A stretch of 64,000 bases of DNA, taken from the NCBI RefSeq assembly GCF_014203125.1, contig NZ_JACHIH010000002.1, positions 62,001-126,000 on the forward strand. Direction: 5' to 3'. The notes below the pieces were generated by a model. It was not told the DNA's origin and ran no database searches. It worked only from the letters and a program-made list of their open reading frames with translations. Made by a program: the position numbers and the translations under genes. Shown in pieces: positions 1 through 10,921 of this stretch. Each line of letters starts with the position of its first letter. The first letter of the stretch is position 1. The stretch is from Rhodopseudomonas rhenobacensis. Lineage in GTDB: Bacteria; Pseudomonadota; Alphaproteobacteria; Rhizobiales; Xanthobacteraceae.

Positions 1-269
1 TCACGACGCGCGAAGACCTCACCGATATGGCGCGGTTCGAATTGACCACATCGCGGGAGCTGGCGCGGTTCATCGCCGCCAAGGGCTCGGTGACGCTGGA
101 CGGCGTGTCGCTGACCGTCAACACCGCGGTCGACACCACCTTCTCGGTGTTGATCATCCCGCACACGCTCGATGTCACCACGCTGTCACGCTGGCAGCCC
201 GGCAGCGACATCAACCTCGAAATCGACCTGATGGCGCGTTACGCCGCGCGCCTCGCGGAAATGAAATAG
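1..269 (+). CDS. ribE: Riboflavin synthase subunit alpha, C-terminal part (5' end outside window)
   Basis: This is the C-terminal 88 or so codons of riboflavin synthase, which dismutates two 6,7-dimethyl-8-ribityllumazines to riboflavin in the cytoplasm. The frame is open from base 3 with no start in view, so the gene is cut by the window edge; an internal ATG at 27 is not the start. The segment with GSVTLDGVSLTVN is the signature of the second lumazine-binding repeat. It ends in TAG at 267-269. The lumazine synthase gene ribH follows on the same strand, so two consecutive riboflavin enzymes are adjacent. The two are separated by about 210 bp of palindromic repeats rather than being overlapped. 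Confidence 0.93.
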   Translation, partial: TTREDLTDMARFELTTSRELARFIAAKGSVTLDGVSLTVNTAVDTTFSVLIIPHTLDVTTLSRWQPGSDINLEIDLMARYAARLAEMK

Positions 270-320
270 CGCTCGCTTTGCTGTTGGCTTTGGCCGGCGG
301 CGCGCCTAAAACCCCGAAGC

Positions 321-420
321 CCTCATGGTGAGGAGTGCGCCATCTTTGGCGCGCGTCTCGAACCATGAGGAGATCGGCGCCATCCTTCGAGACGCGGCCT
401 TCGGCCGCCCTCAGGATGAG
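321..420. repeat. Pair of palindromic intergenic repeat elements
   Basis: Two imperfect palindromes lie in tandem between ribE and ribH. The first (321-370) has perfect 9-base ends, CCTCATGGT and ACCATGAGG, and an inner stem GCGCCA/TGGCGC. The second (381-418) has ends CATCCT/AGGATG and inner arms GCGGCC/GGCCGC. The CATCCT...AGGATG ends recur in the element at 1540-1660. Such elements are common in Bradyrhizobium and Rhodopseudomonas genomes. Nothing suggests that they encode protein. Confidence 0.75.
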
Positions 421-479
421 GTCATTGCCGGTGGAAACGCGTTAAAGACCCTTCGAACCGAACGGAATGAATTGATCAG

Positions 480-971
480 ATGGCGGACGCGCGACGCGCT
501 CAGTTGCAGGACCAGACCGACGTTTCCGGCGCGCGTGCGCTGATCGTCGAGGCGCGGTTCTACGACGACATCCAGGATGCGCTGCTGGAAGGCGCGCTGG
601 CCGAACTTCAGGCGGCAGGCGTCGCCCACGACATCCTCACGGTGCCGGGGGCGCTGGAGATTCCCGCCGCGATCGCCATCGCGCTGGATGCCGCGGAAGC
701 AAACGGCAAGCCCTATGACGCGGCGATCGCGCTCGGCTGCGTGGTGCGCGGCGACACCATCCATTTCGAGATCGTCTCGATGGAATCGTCGCGGGCGCTG
801 ATGGACCTTGCGGTGACGCGGAAATTCCCGCTCGGCAACGGCATCATCACGGTGAACACCGACGAACAGGCCTGGGCGCGCGCCCGGGCCTCCGAACTCA
901 ACAAGGGCGGTGACGCCGCGCGCGCGGCGCTGGCGATGCTGCGGATCAAACGCCGTCTGGCGCGGAGCTGA
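480..971 (+). CDS. ribH: 6,7-dimethyl-8-ribityllumazine synthase
   Basis: Lumazine synthase condenses 5-amino-6-ribitylamino-uracil with dihydroxybutanone phosphate, the penultimate riboflavin step. The 163-residue protein has the usual family length. Visible signatures are PGALEIP near residue 56, [14 protein letters not shown] at 86-99 with the catalytic His at about residue 95, and NKGGDAA near the C-terminus. The ATG at 480 is the first start that keeps the short alphaproteobacterial N-terminal extension. nusB begins 8 bases after the stop, so the two are probably co-transcribed and also feed into thiL. Confidence 0.97.
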   Translation: MADARRAQLQDQTDVSGARALIVEARFYDDIQDALLEGALAELQAAGVAHDILTVPGALEIPAAIAIALDAAEANGKPYDAAIALGCVVRGDTIHFEIVSMESSRALMDLAVTRKFPLGNGIITVNTDEQAWARARASELNKGGDAARAALAMLRIKRRLARS

Positions 972-979
972 ACGGCATC

Positions 980-1489
980 ATGGCCGAGATCAAAAAGACC
1001 TTCGACAACAAGTCCACGCCGAAGGGCGAGAAGAAAGCCAACCGGCGCGGCGCGGCGCGGCTCGCCGCGGTGCAGGCGCTGTACCAGATGGACGTCGGCG
1101 GCGCCGGCCTCAACGATATCTTCGCGGAGTTCGAAAGCCATTGGCTCGGCAACGAGGTCGAGGGCGATCAATATCTGCCGGCCGAGCAGGCGTTCTTCCA
1201 GGACGTGGTGGCGGGCGTGGTCCGCGACCAGGCCAAGCTCGATCCGTTGATCGACGTCGCCTTGGCCAAGGGCTGGCCGCTGGCGCGGATCGACGCGATT
1301 CTGCGCGCGGTGATGCGGGCAGGGGCCTATGAGCTGGAACACCGCAAGGACGTGCCGGCGCGCGTCGTCGTCTCGGAATATGTCGATGTCGCCAACGCCT
1401 TCGTCGAAGGCGAGGAGACCGGCATGGTCAACGCGGTGCTGGACCAGATCGCGCGGCAATTCCGGGCCGATGAGTTTTCGCGGGGGTAG
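980..1489 (+). CDS. nusB: Transcription antitermination factor NusB
   Basis: NusB binds boxA RNA together with S10 and promotes antitermination on rRNA operons. The 169-residue protein starts with a basic stretch (MAEIKKTFDNK), followed by the RRGAARLAAVQALYQMD helix that typifies NusB and a C-terminal segment with VVSEYVDVANAFVEG. The start is 8 bases after ribH and the arrangement ribH-nusB-thiL is standard in alphaproteobacteria. The gene is followed by a 230-bp spacer holding a repeat element before thiL. Confidence 0.97.
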   Translation: MAEIKKTFDNKSTPKGEKKANRRGAARLAAVQALYQMDVGGAGLNDIFAEFESHWLGNEVEGDQYLPAEQAFFQDVVAGVVRDQAKLDPLIDVALAKGWPLARIDAILRAVMRAGAYELEHRKDVPARVVVSEYVDVANAFVEGEETGMVNAVLDQIARQFRADEFSRG

Positions 1490-1539
1490 CGTCGGGAGCC
1501 GTCCTCTCGATAGTCGGGACCTGCAAAGCGCAGTGAGTC

Positions 1540-1660
1540 GTCATCCTGAAGTGCGAGCCGTCTTCGGCGAGCCTCGAAGGATGCGGCCACGGGTCCCGCG
1601 GCGCATCCTTCGAGACGCCCGGCTTCGCGCTCCGCGCTTCGCCGGGCTCCTCAGGATGAC
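1540..1660. repeat. Long palindromic intergenic repeat, GTCATCCTGA ends
   Basis: The element has perfect 10-base inverted ends, GTCATCCTGA and TCAGGATGAC, enclosing GC-rich nested arms (CCTCGAAGGATG, and GCATCCTTCGAGACG in the opposite sense). It occupies most of the nusB-thiL spacer. It belongs to the same family as the element at 381-418. Confidence 0.75.
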
Positions 1661-1720
1661 GGTGAGCGTGTAGCGAAGCAGGGCGATTGCTGTGGTCTTC
1701 GGTGCGATGGATGGCAATGC

Positions 1721-2698
1721 ATGGCTTCCGGTGAAGACGATCTGATCGCGCGCTACTTCAAGCCGCTGGCGCACGACGCCGGCGCGTTCGATCTGACCGA
1801 CGACTGCGCGATCCTGAAAGCGTCGGCGGACGATCTGGTGCTGACCACCGACGCCATCGTCGAAGGCGTGCATTTCCTGCCCGATGATCCGCCGGAATCC
1901 ATCGCCCGCAAGGCGTTGCGGGTGAACCTGTCGGACCTGGCGGCCAAAGGCGCTACGCCCGCAGGCTTCCTGCTGACGCTGGCGCTACGCCGCGCCGAGG
2001 AGTCCTGGTTAGCGCCGTTTGCGCAAGCGATCGGCGAGGACGCCGCGGCGTTCGGCTGTCCGCTGCTCGGCGGCGACACGGTGTCGACGCCGGGACCGTT
2101 GATGATCTCGGTCACCGCGTTCGGCCGGGTGCCGGCGGGCCGGATGGTGCGCCGCGCCGGGGCCAAGGTGGGCGACCACGTCGTGGTAAGCGGCACGATC
2201 GGCGACGCCGCGCTCGGGCTCGAGATCCTCAAGGGCGGGCCGGCGGCCGGGGCGGCGACGAGCGACGCCCGCGCCGCGCTGGTCGGTCGCTACCGCGAGC
2301 CGCAGCCGCGCAGCGCGCTCGCTGAGGCGGTCCGCGACCATGCCTCGGCGGCGATGGACGTCTCCGATGGTCTGGCCGGAGATCTCACCAAGCTCTGCGG
2401 CGTCTCGGGCGTGTCGGCCGCGATCGACGCTTCGGCGATTCCGCTGTCGGACGCCGCCCGCACGGTGCTGGCGGCGGGGGCAGGGCGAATCGTGCAGCTG
2501 ATCGCCGGCGGCGACGATTACGAGATTCTATGTACCGTCCCGGAGGCGCGGCTCGCGGCCTTCCAGGCCGAAGCCCGCCGCGGCGGGGTCCGCGTCAGCG
2601 TGATCGGCCGGATCACCGAGGGCGTTGGCGTTCCGCAATTCAGCGACGCGGATGGCCGTGTGCTTGCGCTGAAAGCCTTGTCTTACAGCCATTTCTAG
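1721..2698 (+). CDS. thiL: Thiamine-monophosphate kinase
   Basis: ThiL phosphorylates thiamine monophosphate to the active cofactor thiamine diphosphate. The 325-residue protein shows the PurM/ThiL-type ATP-grasp features: DDCAILK near residue 28, TTDAIVEGVHF near 47, the LLGGDTVS loop near 113-120 and MDVSDGLAGDL near 209. It ends in a conventional C-terminal domain. The chosen ATG gives MASGEDDLIARYF, matching the usual GEFxLI start of the family. It is the last gene of the rib-nus-thi run. A GC-rich 8-bp hairpin lies just after the stop but lacks a T-tract. Confidence 0.97.
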   Translation: MASGEDDLIARYFKPLAHDAGAFDLTDDCAILKASADDLVLTTDAIVEGVHFLPDDPPESIARKALRVNLSDLAAKGATPAGFLLTLALRRAEESWLAPFAQAIGEDAAAFGCPLLGGDTVSTPGPLMISVTAFGRVPAGRMVRRAGAKVGDHVVVSGTIGDAALGLEILKGGPAAGAATSDARAALVGRYREPQPRSALAEAVRDHASAAMDVSDGLAGDLTKLCGVSGVSAAIDASAIPLSDAARTVLAAGAGRIVQLIAGGDDYEILCTVPEARLAAFQAEARRGGVRVSVIGRITEGVGVPQFSDADGRVLALKALSYSHF

Positions 2699-2920
2699 CG
2701 GCCGGCGCGGCTGGGGTCCGGCCGCCCGGCGGTCGACGGTCTCGAAATTCGTTCCAAAAGAGACATTTATGACCTTCGCAGCGTTGCACCGCGGTTGCGA
2801 TTTTGGCATGGTCCCGCCGATTTGAGGCCGCCCATTGTGCAGAGCGAGCCTTATTTTTGTGCGTCCTCCGCTCCCGCGGAATTGGACGCGGGGCAAGTCC
2901 AAGGACCTGAGGCAAAATCA

Positions 2921-5044
<2,124 letters not shown>

Positions 5045-5067
5045 GCCTACGAACTTCGAGTGAGACA

Positions 5068-5098
5068 AAGCCCCGCGGTGCAAGCCGCGGGGCTTTTT
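5068..5098 (+). terminator. Rho-independent terminator of hppA
   Basis: An 11-bp perfect stem, AAGCCCCGCGG with CCGCGGGGCTT, has a 6-base loop and runs into TTTTT. It begins 23 bases after the hppA stop codon. Confidence 0.93.
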
Positions 5099-5102
5099 CG
5101 TT

Positions 5103-5186
5103 GTAGCCCGGATGAAGCGTAGCGAAATCCGGGGCGGGGTTTGCCGAGCCGTCGTCCCGGATTGCGCTGCGCTCCATCCGGGCTAC
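5103..5186. repeat. Palindromic repeat, GTAGCCCGGATG type
   Basis: The element begins GTAGCCCGGATG and ends CATCCGGGCTAC, a perfect 12-base inverted pair. Internal arms ATCCGGG and CCCGGAT are also visible. This GTAGCCCGGATG motif is a well-known dispersed repeat in bradyrhizobial genomes. It sits directly after the hppA terminator. Confidence 0.8.
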
Positions 5187-5230
5187 AGGTTTCCGACGCC
5201 ACTTTTCCGACGATCAAAAGGGGTCAACCG

Positions 5231-5389
5231 ATGTCGCTGTCATCCGCCAAGAATTTCGCCCTGCGCGCCGCCAAGGCGCAGGACCAGAAGGAGGCCGTCG
5301 AGCTGCTGTCGAAGGCAATCCTGGAGCTGGCGAGTTCGATCGAGGCGACCGACGCCAAGCTGAAGCAGGCCAACAAGGCCAAGGGTTAG
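5231..5389 (+). CDS. Small conserved-looking alpha-helical protein
   Basis: A 52-residue protein starts at ATG 5231 (MSLSSAKNFALRAAK) behind a good ribosome site (AAAAGGGG, 7 bases upstream). The same frame is open upstream through the repeat element, but that extension is arginine-rich and repeat-derived, so the short form is preferred. The protein is highly charged, rich in Ala, Lys and Glu, and predicted to be almost entirely helical with heptad-like spacing of Leu/Ile (residues 18-45). It has no signal peptide or membrane segment. I do not recognise a function. It is monocistronic, between hppA and the TonB-dependent receptor. Confidence 0.7.
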   Translation: MSLSSAKNFALRAAKAQDQKEAVELLSKAILELASSIEATDAKLKQANKAKG

Positions 5390-5462
5390 CTCGGACCGCC
5401 AAACTCGGAGCATGACCACGCGCGAACCGATCGGGAAAATGTCCCGATATTTCTGGAATATT

Positions 5463-5496
5463 TCCCGAGGTTCGGGAGCCGTTTCTGTTGCGCAAC
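5463..5496. promoter_or_regulatory. Two short palindromes upstream of the TonB-dependent receptor
   Basis: TCCCGA-ggt-TCGGGA (5463-5477) and the perfect 10-base palindrome GTTGCGCAAC (5487-5496) lie 58-91 bases upstream of the receptor start. This is where an operator controlling a receptor gene would be expected. No known Fur, Irr or RirA box is recognised here. The assignment is inference from position and symmetry only. Confidence 0.3.
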
Positions 5497-5553
5497 CGTG
5501 AGCTGTTTTGCACTCTGCCCTGACAATAATCCTCAACCAAGGGGACGTGGGGC

Positions 5554-8019
5554 ATGAGTGGGCGGACATCGCAGGGGCGGGTGATGTGGCGGGGGACGGC
5601 ACGGCGGGCCGGATTGACCGCGGTGGTGATGGCCACGGCGACGGCCGCGGCGATGCTGCCGCAGGCCGGTTGGGCGCAGGAACGGCTTCCGGAAATCCAG
5701 GTGATTTCCAACACCCCGCTGCCGGGCTCCGGCATCGACCGCGACAAGATTCCGTCGATGGTCTCCTCGGTCACCGCCGCCGATTTCGAGCGCAGCTACT
5801 CGCAGAACGTCACCGACACGCTGTTCCAGCGGATCCCGGGCGTGACGCTGTCGGACCCCAACGGCAACAGCGTGCAGCAGGAGATCCGCTATCGCGGCTT
5901 TGCGGCGTCACCGCTGCAGGGCACCCCGCAGGGCCTCGCGGTCTATATGAACGGCGTGCGGCTCAACGAATCGTTCGGCGACACGGTGAACTGGGACCTG
6001 ATCCCGACCAACGCCATCAGCCGCGCCGACGTCTTCACCAACAACCCGGTGTTCGGTCTCAACGCGCTCGGCGGCGCGATCAGCCTGCAGACCAAGAACG
6101 GCTTCACCTATCAGGGCCTCGAAGTCGAAGGCCAGGGCGGCTCGTTCGGCCGGCTGCAGGGCGCCATGCAATACGGCGTCGAGAGCGGCAACTGGAGCAC
6201 CTATATCGCCGCCCAGGCGATGACCGACAACGGCTGGCGGCAGGCGTCGCCGGCCAAGATCGGCCGGTTCTACGGCGACGTCGGCTGGCGCGACGATCGC
6301 GCCGAGCTGCATCTGTTCGGCTCGGTGGCGTCGAACTCGTTCGGCGTGGCGGCGGCGACGCCGATCCAGATGCTCAATCGCAACTGGAGCTCGGTGTACA
6401 CCACGCCGCAGACCACCAACAACGACATGGCGATGATCGGGCTGAACGGCAAATACGCACTGACCGAGGCCTGGACGCTGCAGGGCAATGTGTATGGCCG
6501 GTTCTTCCGGCAGAGCCACGTCGACGGCAACGATGCCGACATCGAGCGCTGCAGCAATTCGTCGTCGTTTCCCGGCCAGCTTTGTCTCGAGGACGACGGC
6601 TTTCCGCGACCCAGCCCGTTCACCGGCCCCGCGGCGCTGGCGTTCCGCAATCAGTTCGTGATCCTCAACGCCAACAACCAGCCGATCCCGTGCCCGCCCG
6701 GCCCGGGCAACACCTGCTCGCCGGTGCCCTACGGCAGCATCGACCGCACCAGCACCGACTCCGATACGTTCGGCGGATCGCTGCAAGCCACCAATGAGCA
6801 GCGCCTGTTCGATCACGGCAATCGCTTCGTGGTCGGCGGCAGCATCGACCGCGGCAGCACCGCGTTCGGCGCCAACAGCACGCTGGGCTACATCTATCCC
6901 GACCTCAGTGTCGGCCTCAATCCGGCGATCCCGGGCAACGGCCAGATCATCCACACGCTCGGCAATCTCGGCTACACGCCGGTCGGCATCGACACCAAGA
7001 ACACCTATTATGGCCTGTTCACCACCGACACCTTCGACATCACCGAGAAGCTCGCCGTCACCGGCGGCGCGCGCTACAATCTGGCGAAGATCTCGGTGCG
7101 CGACGTGCTCGGCACCAGCCCCGACCTCAACAGCGATTCCACCTTCAGCCGGCTCAACCCGCTGGTCGGCCTGACCTACAAGATCGTGCCGGCGCTGTCG
7201 GTCTATGGCGGCTATTCGGAATCCAACCGCGCGCCGACGCCTTTGGAGCTAGGCTGTTCCAATCCGTCGAAGCCCTGCCTGCTGGAGAGTTTCCTGGTGT
7301 CGGACCCGCCGCTCGATCAGGTGGTCGGCCACACCTATGAGTTCGGCTTCCGCGGCAACTCTGCGCTCGGCGGCGGCGTGCTGGACTGGAAGGCGGGGCT
7401 GTTCCGCACCGACAGCGACAACGACATCATCACGCTGGCGAGCACGATCCAGGGCCGCGGCTATTATCAGAACGTGCCGCAGACCCGGCGGCAGGGCGCG
7501 GAATTGTCCGCGGAGTACAAATCCAGCGAATGGCTGGTGTACGCCGGCTACAGCTATATCGACGCCACCTATCGGTTCGAGGGCGACATCGCCTCGCCGA
7601 ACAATCCCGCCTCCGACGACGAGGGCAATATCCACGTGGTGTCGGGCAACCGGATTCCCGGCATCCCGCAGCATCAGTTCAAGGCCGGCTTCGACTATCT
7701 GGTGACGCCGCAATGGAAGATCGGCGCCGACGTGGTCGCGGTCGGGCAGCAGCATTTCGTCGGCGACGACGCCAACCAGAACGACAAGCTGCCGGGCTAT
7801 GCGGTGGTCAATCTGCACACCTCGTATCAGCTGACCAGCAACATCACGGTGTTTGGCGTCATCAACAACCTGTTCGACAACAAATACGCGCTGTACGGCA
7901 CCTATTTCGAGCCGTCGGGCACCGCCAAGGCCGGGCTGCCGATCACGCTGAGCGATCAGCGCACCGAAGTGCCCGGCGCGCCGTTCACGATCTATGGCGG
8001 CATCCGGGTGAAGCTGTAG
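5554..8019 (+). CDS. TonB-dependent outer-membrane receptor
   Basis: This is an 821-residue TonB-dependent receptor, an outer-membrane 22-strand barrel that imports a ligand with energy from TonB-ExbBD. It has a basic N-region and a signal peptide probably cut after GWA at about residue 41. A TonB-box-like LPEIQVIS follows, then the plug domain (about 60-175, with RIPGVTLSDPNG and LGGAISLQTKNG). The barrel ends in GIRVKL at the C-terminus. The start at 5554 has AGGGGA upstream; a second ATG at 5584 is possible. The ligand cannot be told from sequence. The next genes are a divergent sensor kinase/response regulator pair, which suggests regulated uptake but does not prove a link. Confidence 0.93.
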   Translation: MSGRTSQGRVMWRGTARRAGLTAVVMATATAAAMLPQAGWAQERLPEIQVISNTPLPGSGIDRDKIPSMVSSVTAADFERSYSQNVTDTLFQRIPGVTLSDPNGNSVQQEIRYRGFAASPLQGTPQGLAVYMNGVRLNESFGDTVNWDLIPTNAISRADVFTNNPVFGLNALGGAISLQTKNGFTYQGLEVEGQGGSFGRLQGAMQYGVESGNWSTYIAAQAMTDNGWRQASPAKIGRFYGDVGWRDDRAELHLFGSVASNSFGVAAATPIQMLNRNWSSVYTTPQTTNNDMAMIGLNGKYALTEAWTLQGNVYGRFFRQSHVDGNDADIERCSNSSSFPGQLCLEDDGFPRPSPFTGPAALAFRNQFVILNANNQPIPCPPGPGNTCSPVPYGSIDRTSTDSDTFGGSLQATNEQRLFDHGNRFVVGGSIDRGSTAFGANSTLGYIYPDLSVGLNPAIPGNGQIIHTLGNLGYTPVGIDTKNTYYGLFTTDTFDITEKLAVTGGARYNLAKISVRDVLGTSPDLNSDSTFSRLNPLVGLTYKIVPALSVYGGYSESNRAPTPLELGCSNPSKPCLLESFLVSDPPLDQVVGHTYEFGFRGNSALGGGVLDWKAGLFRTDSDNDIITLASTIQGRGYYQNVPQTRRQGAELSAEYKSSEWLVYAGYSYIDATYRFEGDIASPNNPASDDEGNIHVVSGNRIPGIPQHQFKAGFDYLVTPQWKIGADVVAVGQQHFVGDDANQNDKLPGYAVVNLHTSYQLTSNITVFGVINNLFDNKYALYGTYFEPSGTAKAGLPITLSDQRTEVPGAPFTIYGGIRVKL

Positions 8020-8025
8020 TTATTT

Positions 8026-8134
8026 GTCATTGCGAGCCGAGGACGGCGCGCAGCACCGGCCGAGTAGCGAAGCAATCCAGGGGCCTCTCGTGCAGCCCCT
8101 GGATTGCTTCGTCGCAAGAGCTCCTTGCAATGAC
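8026..8134. repeat. Palindromic repeat, GTCATTGCGAG / AATGAC type
   Basis: The element starts GTCATTGCGAG and ends TTGCAATGAC. It has a long central pair, GAAGCAATCCAGGGG and CCCCTGGATTGCTTC. The same element, diverged, is present at 29848-29959. It lies between the receptor and the end of the convergently oriented kinase gene. Confidence 0.8.
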
Positions 8135-8179
8135 GGATTGAGACGTCCGAATCCGTGGGGCGCTCGTTGCGGCAGACGC

Positions 8180-9541
8180 TCAGCCCACGGCGCCGAGCGG
8201 GATGACGGCTTCCACCGTCAACCCGCGATCGGCCGACTCCATGGTCATGCGACCGCCGAGCGCCAGCACCCGCTCGCGCATTCCGATCAGGCCGTGGCCG
8301 AGCTTGTGATCGGCCGGCAGGCCCTTGCCGTCGTCCTGCACCCGGACCACGACATTGCGCGGCGTCGTTGCGGAGGCCGGCGTGGGTTCGACACTCACCG
8401 CCACCTGGCTCGCGGTGGCGTGGCGAAACGCGTTGGTCAGCGCCTCCTGCACCACGCGATACACCGTGAGTTCGACGATCTCACTGGCGTCCAGCGGCGC
8501 GATCGACAGCGCGACGCCGACGCCGGGATGCGCCTCGCGCCACAGCCGCGCCAACGCCTGCAAGGCTTCGCGCAAGCCCAGCTCGGACAGCCCGGCCGGC
8601 CGCAGCCGCTCCAGCACCCGGCGGTTGGATTGCTGCAATGCGTTGACCTGCTCCAGCATCGCCGCGCCGTGGCGCTGCAGCGCCGCAAGATCGGGGGCGG
8701 GCGCCTCGGCGATCCGCAGCGTCGCGGTGGCATGGGCGCGCAGCGCGAACAGGAACGGGCCGAACTCGTCGTGCAGTTCGCGCGCCAGTTCCTTGCGCTC
8801 GACGTCCTGCAGCGACACCACGCGCGCCGCCAGCCGGCGCTTGTCCTCGATCGCCTCGCCGAGCGTCGCGGCAAGATGATTGAGCTTGGCACAGATCGCC
8901 GCCAGTTCCGGCGGACCGTCCGGCTCGACCCGGGTCTGGTAGTCGCCGGCCTCGATCCTGGTCATCGCGGCGGCCAGCCATCCGATCGGCGCCAGCGCGC
9001 GATTGACCACCGCCATCGTCAGCAGCAATAGCAGCACGGCGATCGCGGCGCCGATTTCCAATTGGGTGACGATGCCGTCCCAGATTTCCGTCATCTCGTC
9101 GATCGGATGCGAAGTGATCACCAGCGCGCCCAGCGACTGCCCGTTGACCTCGACCGGCACCCGCAGCGTGGTCTGTTGCGGGTGGACTAAGCGAACGAAC
9201 CAGGCCGGTAGTTCCGTGGTCTCAGGATCGGGCAATCGCGGCTGATGTCGTTGCGCCGCGCTGCCACCCTCGGCCTCGCGGCTGATGCTGATGTGGCGCA
9301 GCCGGCTGAGGTCGTCGATGATGTAGGCCAGCCGCGCCGCGGGATCGGGAGAATCGCCCAGCCCGGCGATCAGAGTCTGGACGAATTCGCGGCCCAGCCG
9401 CACCACGCTGTTGTCTTCGGCCTGGATCCGGGGCGCGGCTTCGAGCAGCAGCCGGGCGATGTTGAGCGCGAGCCCCAACACCAGCAGCAGCGCCAGCAGC
9501 GCGTTCAACCGGCCCCGCAACGACAGCGTTCGCCACATCAT
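8180..9541 (-). CDS. NarL/UhpB-type sensor histidine kinase (HisKA_3)
   Basis: This is a 453-residue membrane-bound sensor kinase. Its parts in order are a membrane segment at about 11-33, a periplasmic loop of about 130 residues with no recognised sensor fold, a second membrane segment at about 162-180, and a HAMP linker to about 235. The HisKA_3 dimerisation helix follows, with ELARELHDEFGP (phosphoacceptor His at about 257). The ATPase domain has NAFRHA (N box), DDGKGLP (G1) and GHGLIGMRERV (G2). It is transcribed divergently from the response regulator gene starting at 9698, its probable partner. The signal sensed is unknown. A role in controlling the adjacent receptor is inference. Confidence 0.92.
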   Translation of the reverse strand: MMWRTLSLRGRLNALLALLLVLGLALNIARLLLEAAPRIQAEDNSVVRLGREFVQTLIAGLGDSPDPAARLAYIIDDLSRLRHISISREAEGGSAAQRHQPRLPDPETTELPAWFVRLVHPQQTTLRVPVEVNGQSLGALVITSHPIDEMTEIWDGIVTQLEIGAAIAVLLLLLTMAVVNRALAPIGWLAAAMTRIEAGDYQTRVEPDGPPELAAICAKLNHLAATLGEAIEDKRRLAARVVSLQDVERKELARELHDEFGPFLFALRAHATATLRIAEAPAPDLAALQRHGAAMLEQVNALQQSNRRVLERLRPAGLSELGLREALQALARLWREAHPGVGVALSIAPLDASEIVELTVYRVVQEALTNAFRHATASQVAVSVEPTPASATTPRNVVVRVQDDGKGLPADHKLGHGLIGMRERVLALGGRMTMESADRGLTVEAVIPLGAVG

Positions 9542-9697
9542 TCCGCTCCGCGCTTACCGCTCTGCACCATCGACAACCGTTGACAGGCAAATCGGCTGCT
9601 CTCTAACTTCCAAGCTACACTAGCTCGTTCGGCTCCGAAGGCGATGGGCCGTGCGCAGGACCGAGCCGCAAAGCGGCCGGGACGAGGGATGAGGCCG

Positions 9698-10339
9698 ATG
9701 CGTGTGCTGATCGTCGATGACCATCCGATCGTCGCATCCGGCTGCCGGGCGCTGTTCTTCGGCGAGCCGGATATCGTCGTATTGGAAGCCGGCGACGCCG
9801 ACAGCGGCGAGCAGCGGTACATCGCCGAGCGGCCCGATGTCTGCGTGGTCGATATCAATCTGCCGGGGGTGTCGGGCTACGAATTGGCCCGGCGGCTTCT
9901 GGCGCGCGACCCCGGCGCGCGGATCATCATGTTCAGCATGAACGACGATCCGGCGTTCGCCGCCCGCGCCATCGAGGCCGGCGCCAAGGGCTATGTGTCG
10001 AAATCCGGCGATCCCTGCGACCTCGATCGGGCGATCCGCGAGGTCGCCAAAGGCGGCGTGTTCCTGGCCCCGGCGATGGCGCGCAGCATCGCCTTCGGCG
10101 GCTCGGACAGCTTGCTCGATAAATTGTCGGCGCGGGAGATCGAGATTCTGCGGCTGCTCGCCGCCGGCAAGAGCCTGTCGGAGATCGCCTGGCTGGTGCG
10201 GGCGTCCTACAAGACGATCGCCAACACCGCCTCGCTGATGCGGCAGAAGCTCGGGGTCCGCTCCTCGGCCGATCTGGTCCGGCTGGCGATCGAGAACCGG
10301 CTCGGCGCCAGCGCCCGTTCGGTGGCTAGTGGAAGCTGA
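9698..10339 (+). CDS. NarL/FixJ-family response regulator
   Basis: A two-domain response regulator has a receiver domain starting MRVLIVDDHP, with acidic residues D7/D8, phosphoacceptor Asp at about 52 (VVDINLPG) and the conserved Lys in KGYVSKSG. A LuxR-type helix-turn-helix follows (LSAREIEILRLLAAGKS, then TIANTASLMRQKLGV). ATG 9698 gives 213 residues and places the receiver at the very start. GAGGGATGAGG lies just upstream; ATG 9689 and a far upstream start at 9644 are alternatives. It is paired head to head with the HisKA_3 kinase. Its last 14 bases overlap the end of the convergent bamE gene. Confidence 0.93.
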   Translation: MRVLIVDDHPIVASGCRALFFGEPDIVVLEAGDADSGEQRYIAERPDVCVVDINLPGVSGYELARRLLARDPGARIIMFSMNDDPAFAARAIEAGAKGYVSKSGDPCDLDRAIREVAKGGVFLAPAMARSIAFGGSDSLLDKLSAREIEILRLLAAGKSLSEIAWLVRASYKTIANTASLMRQKLGVRSSADLVRLAIENRLGASARSVASGS

Positions 10340-10811
10340 TCAGCTTGAACAGCGGCGTCAGGTAGCTCAGCTCCTGGCCCGAGGTCGGCGTGGTGCGGCT
10401 GATGAAGTCGAAGATCCGGCCGTCCTGCAGGCCGTAATTGGCGATCCGCCGGACCTGGCGGTTCTGATCGAAATAGATCGCGATCACCCGCTGGTCGACC
10501 ACCTTCTGCGGCATGAACGCCACCGGGCGCTCGGCGCGCTGCGAGATGTAGTAGAACACTTCGCCGCTCAGCGTGGCCACCGTGGAGGGCGTCCCCATCA
10601 CGATCAGCACCTGGTCCTGGCTGGCGCCGATCGGAATCTGCTCCAGCGCCCCGCTGGGCAGGATATAGCCCTTCTGGAATTGTTCGGAGGTACAGCCGGG
10701 CAACGCCGCGCCAAGCAGCGCCACCGCGACCATCGGGCGCAAGCTGCGGCGCAACGCCGCAAAAGCTCGCGGAAATGCGCCGCGCGCGCGGTGTTCAATC
10801 GAAAGTGTCAT
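10326..10811 (-). CDS. bamE: Outer membrane protein assembly factor BamE (SmpA/OmlA lipoprotein)
   Basis: BamE is a small lipoprotein of the BAM complex that inserts outer-membrane proteins. The chosen ATG at 10811 gives 161 residues with a hydrophobic signal and a lipobox, ALPGC (Cys at about 40). The SmpA/OmlA core follows: KGYILPSGALEQIPIGASQDQV and the MGTPSTVATLSGEVFYYIS segment. Further upstream starts (to 10880) are possible but would put 63 residues before the lipid-modified Cys. The gene diverges from the cytochrome bc1 chaperone gene and overlaps the response regulator tail-to-tail by 14 bases. Confidence 0.9.
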   Translation of the reverse strand: MTLSIEHRARGAFPRAFAALRRSLRPMVAVALLGAALPGCTSEQFQKGYILPSGALEQIPIGASQDQVLIVMGTPSTVATLSGEVFYYISQRAERPVAFMPQKVVDQRVIAIYFDQNRQVRRIANYGLQDGRIFDFISRTTPTSGQELSYLTPLFKLISFH

Positions 10812-10921
10812 TCGGCAGCGGGCCCCATCCCCTTGCATCGAGCACGGTGTTGCCGTACCCGGCAGCAATTCCCTTGGCAAGAGGTGCGACCGTCGCGGGC
10901 TCGCAGCAGGAACCCATCATC

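Noticed and set aside
2698-2725. GC-rich hairpin after thiL as a terminator
   Set aside because: An 8-bp stem is present but the loop is 12 bases and no T-tract follows, so it is not called.
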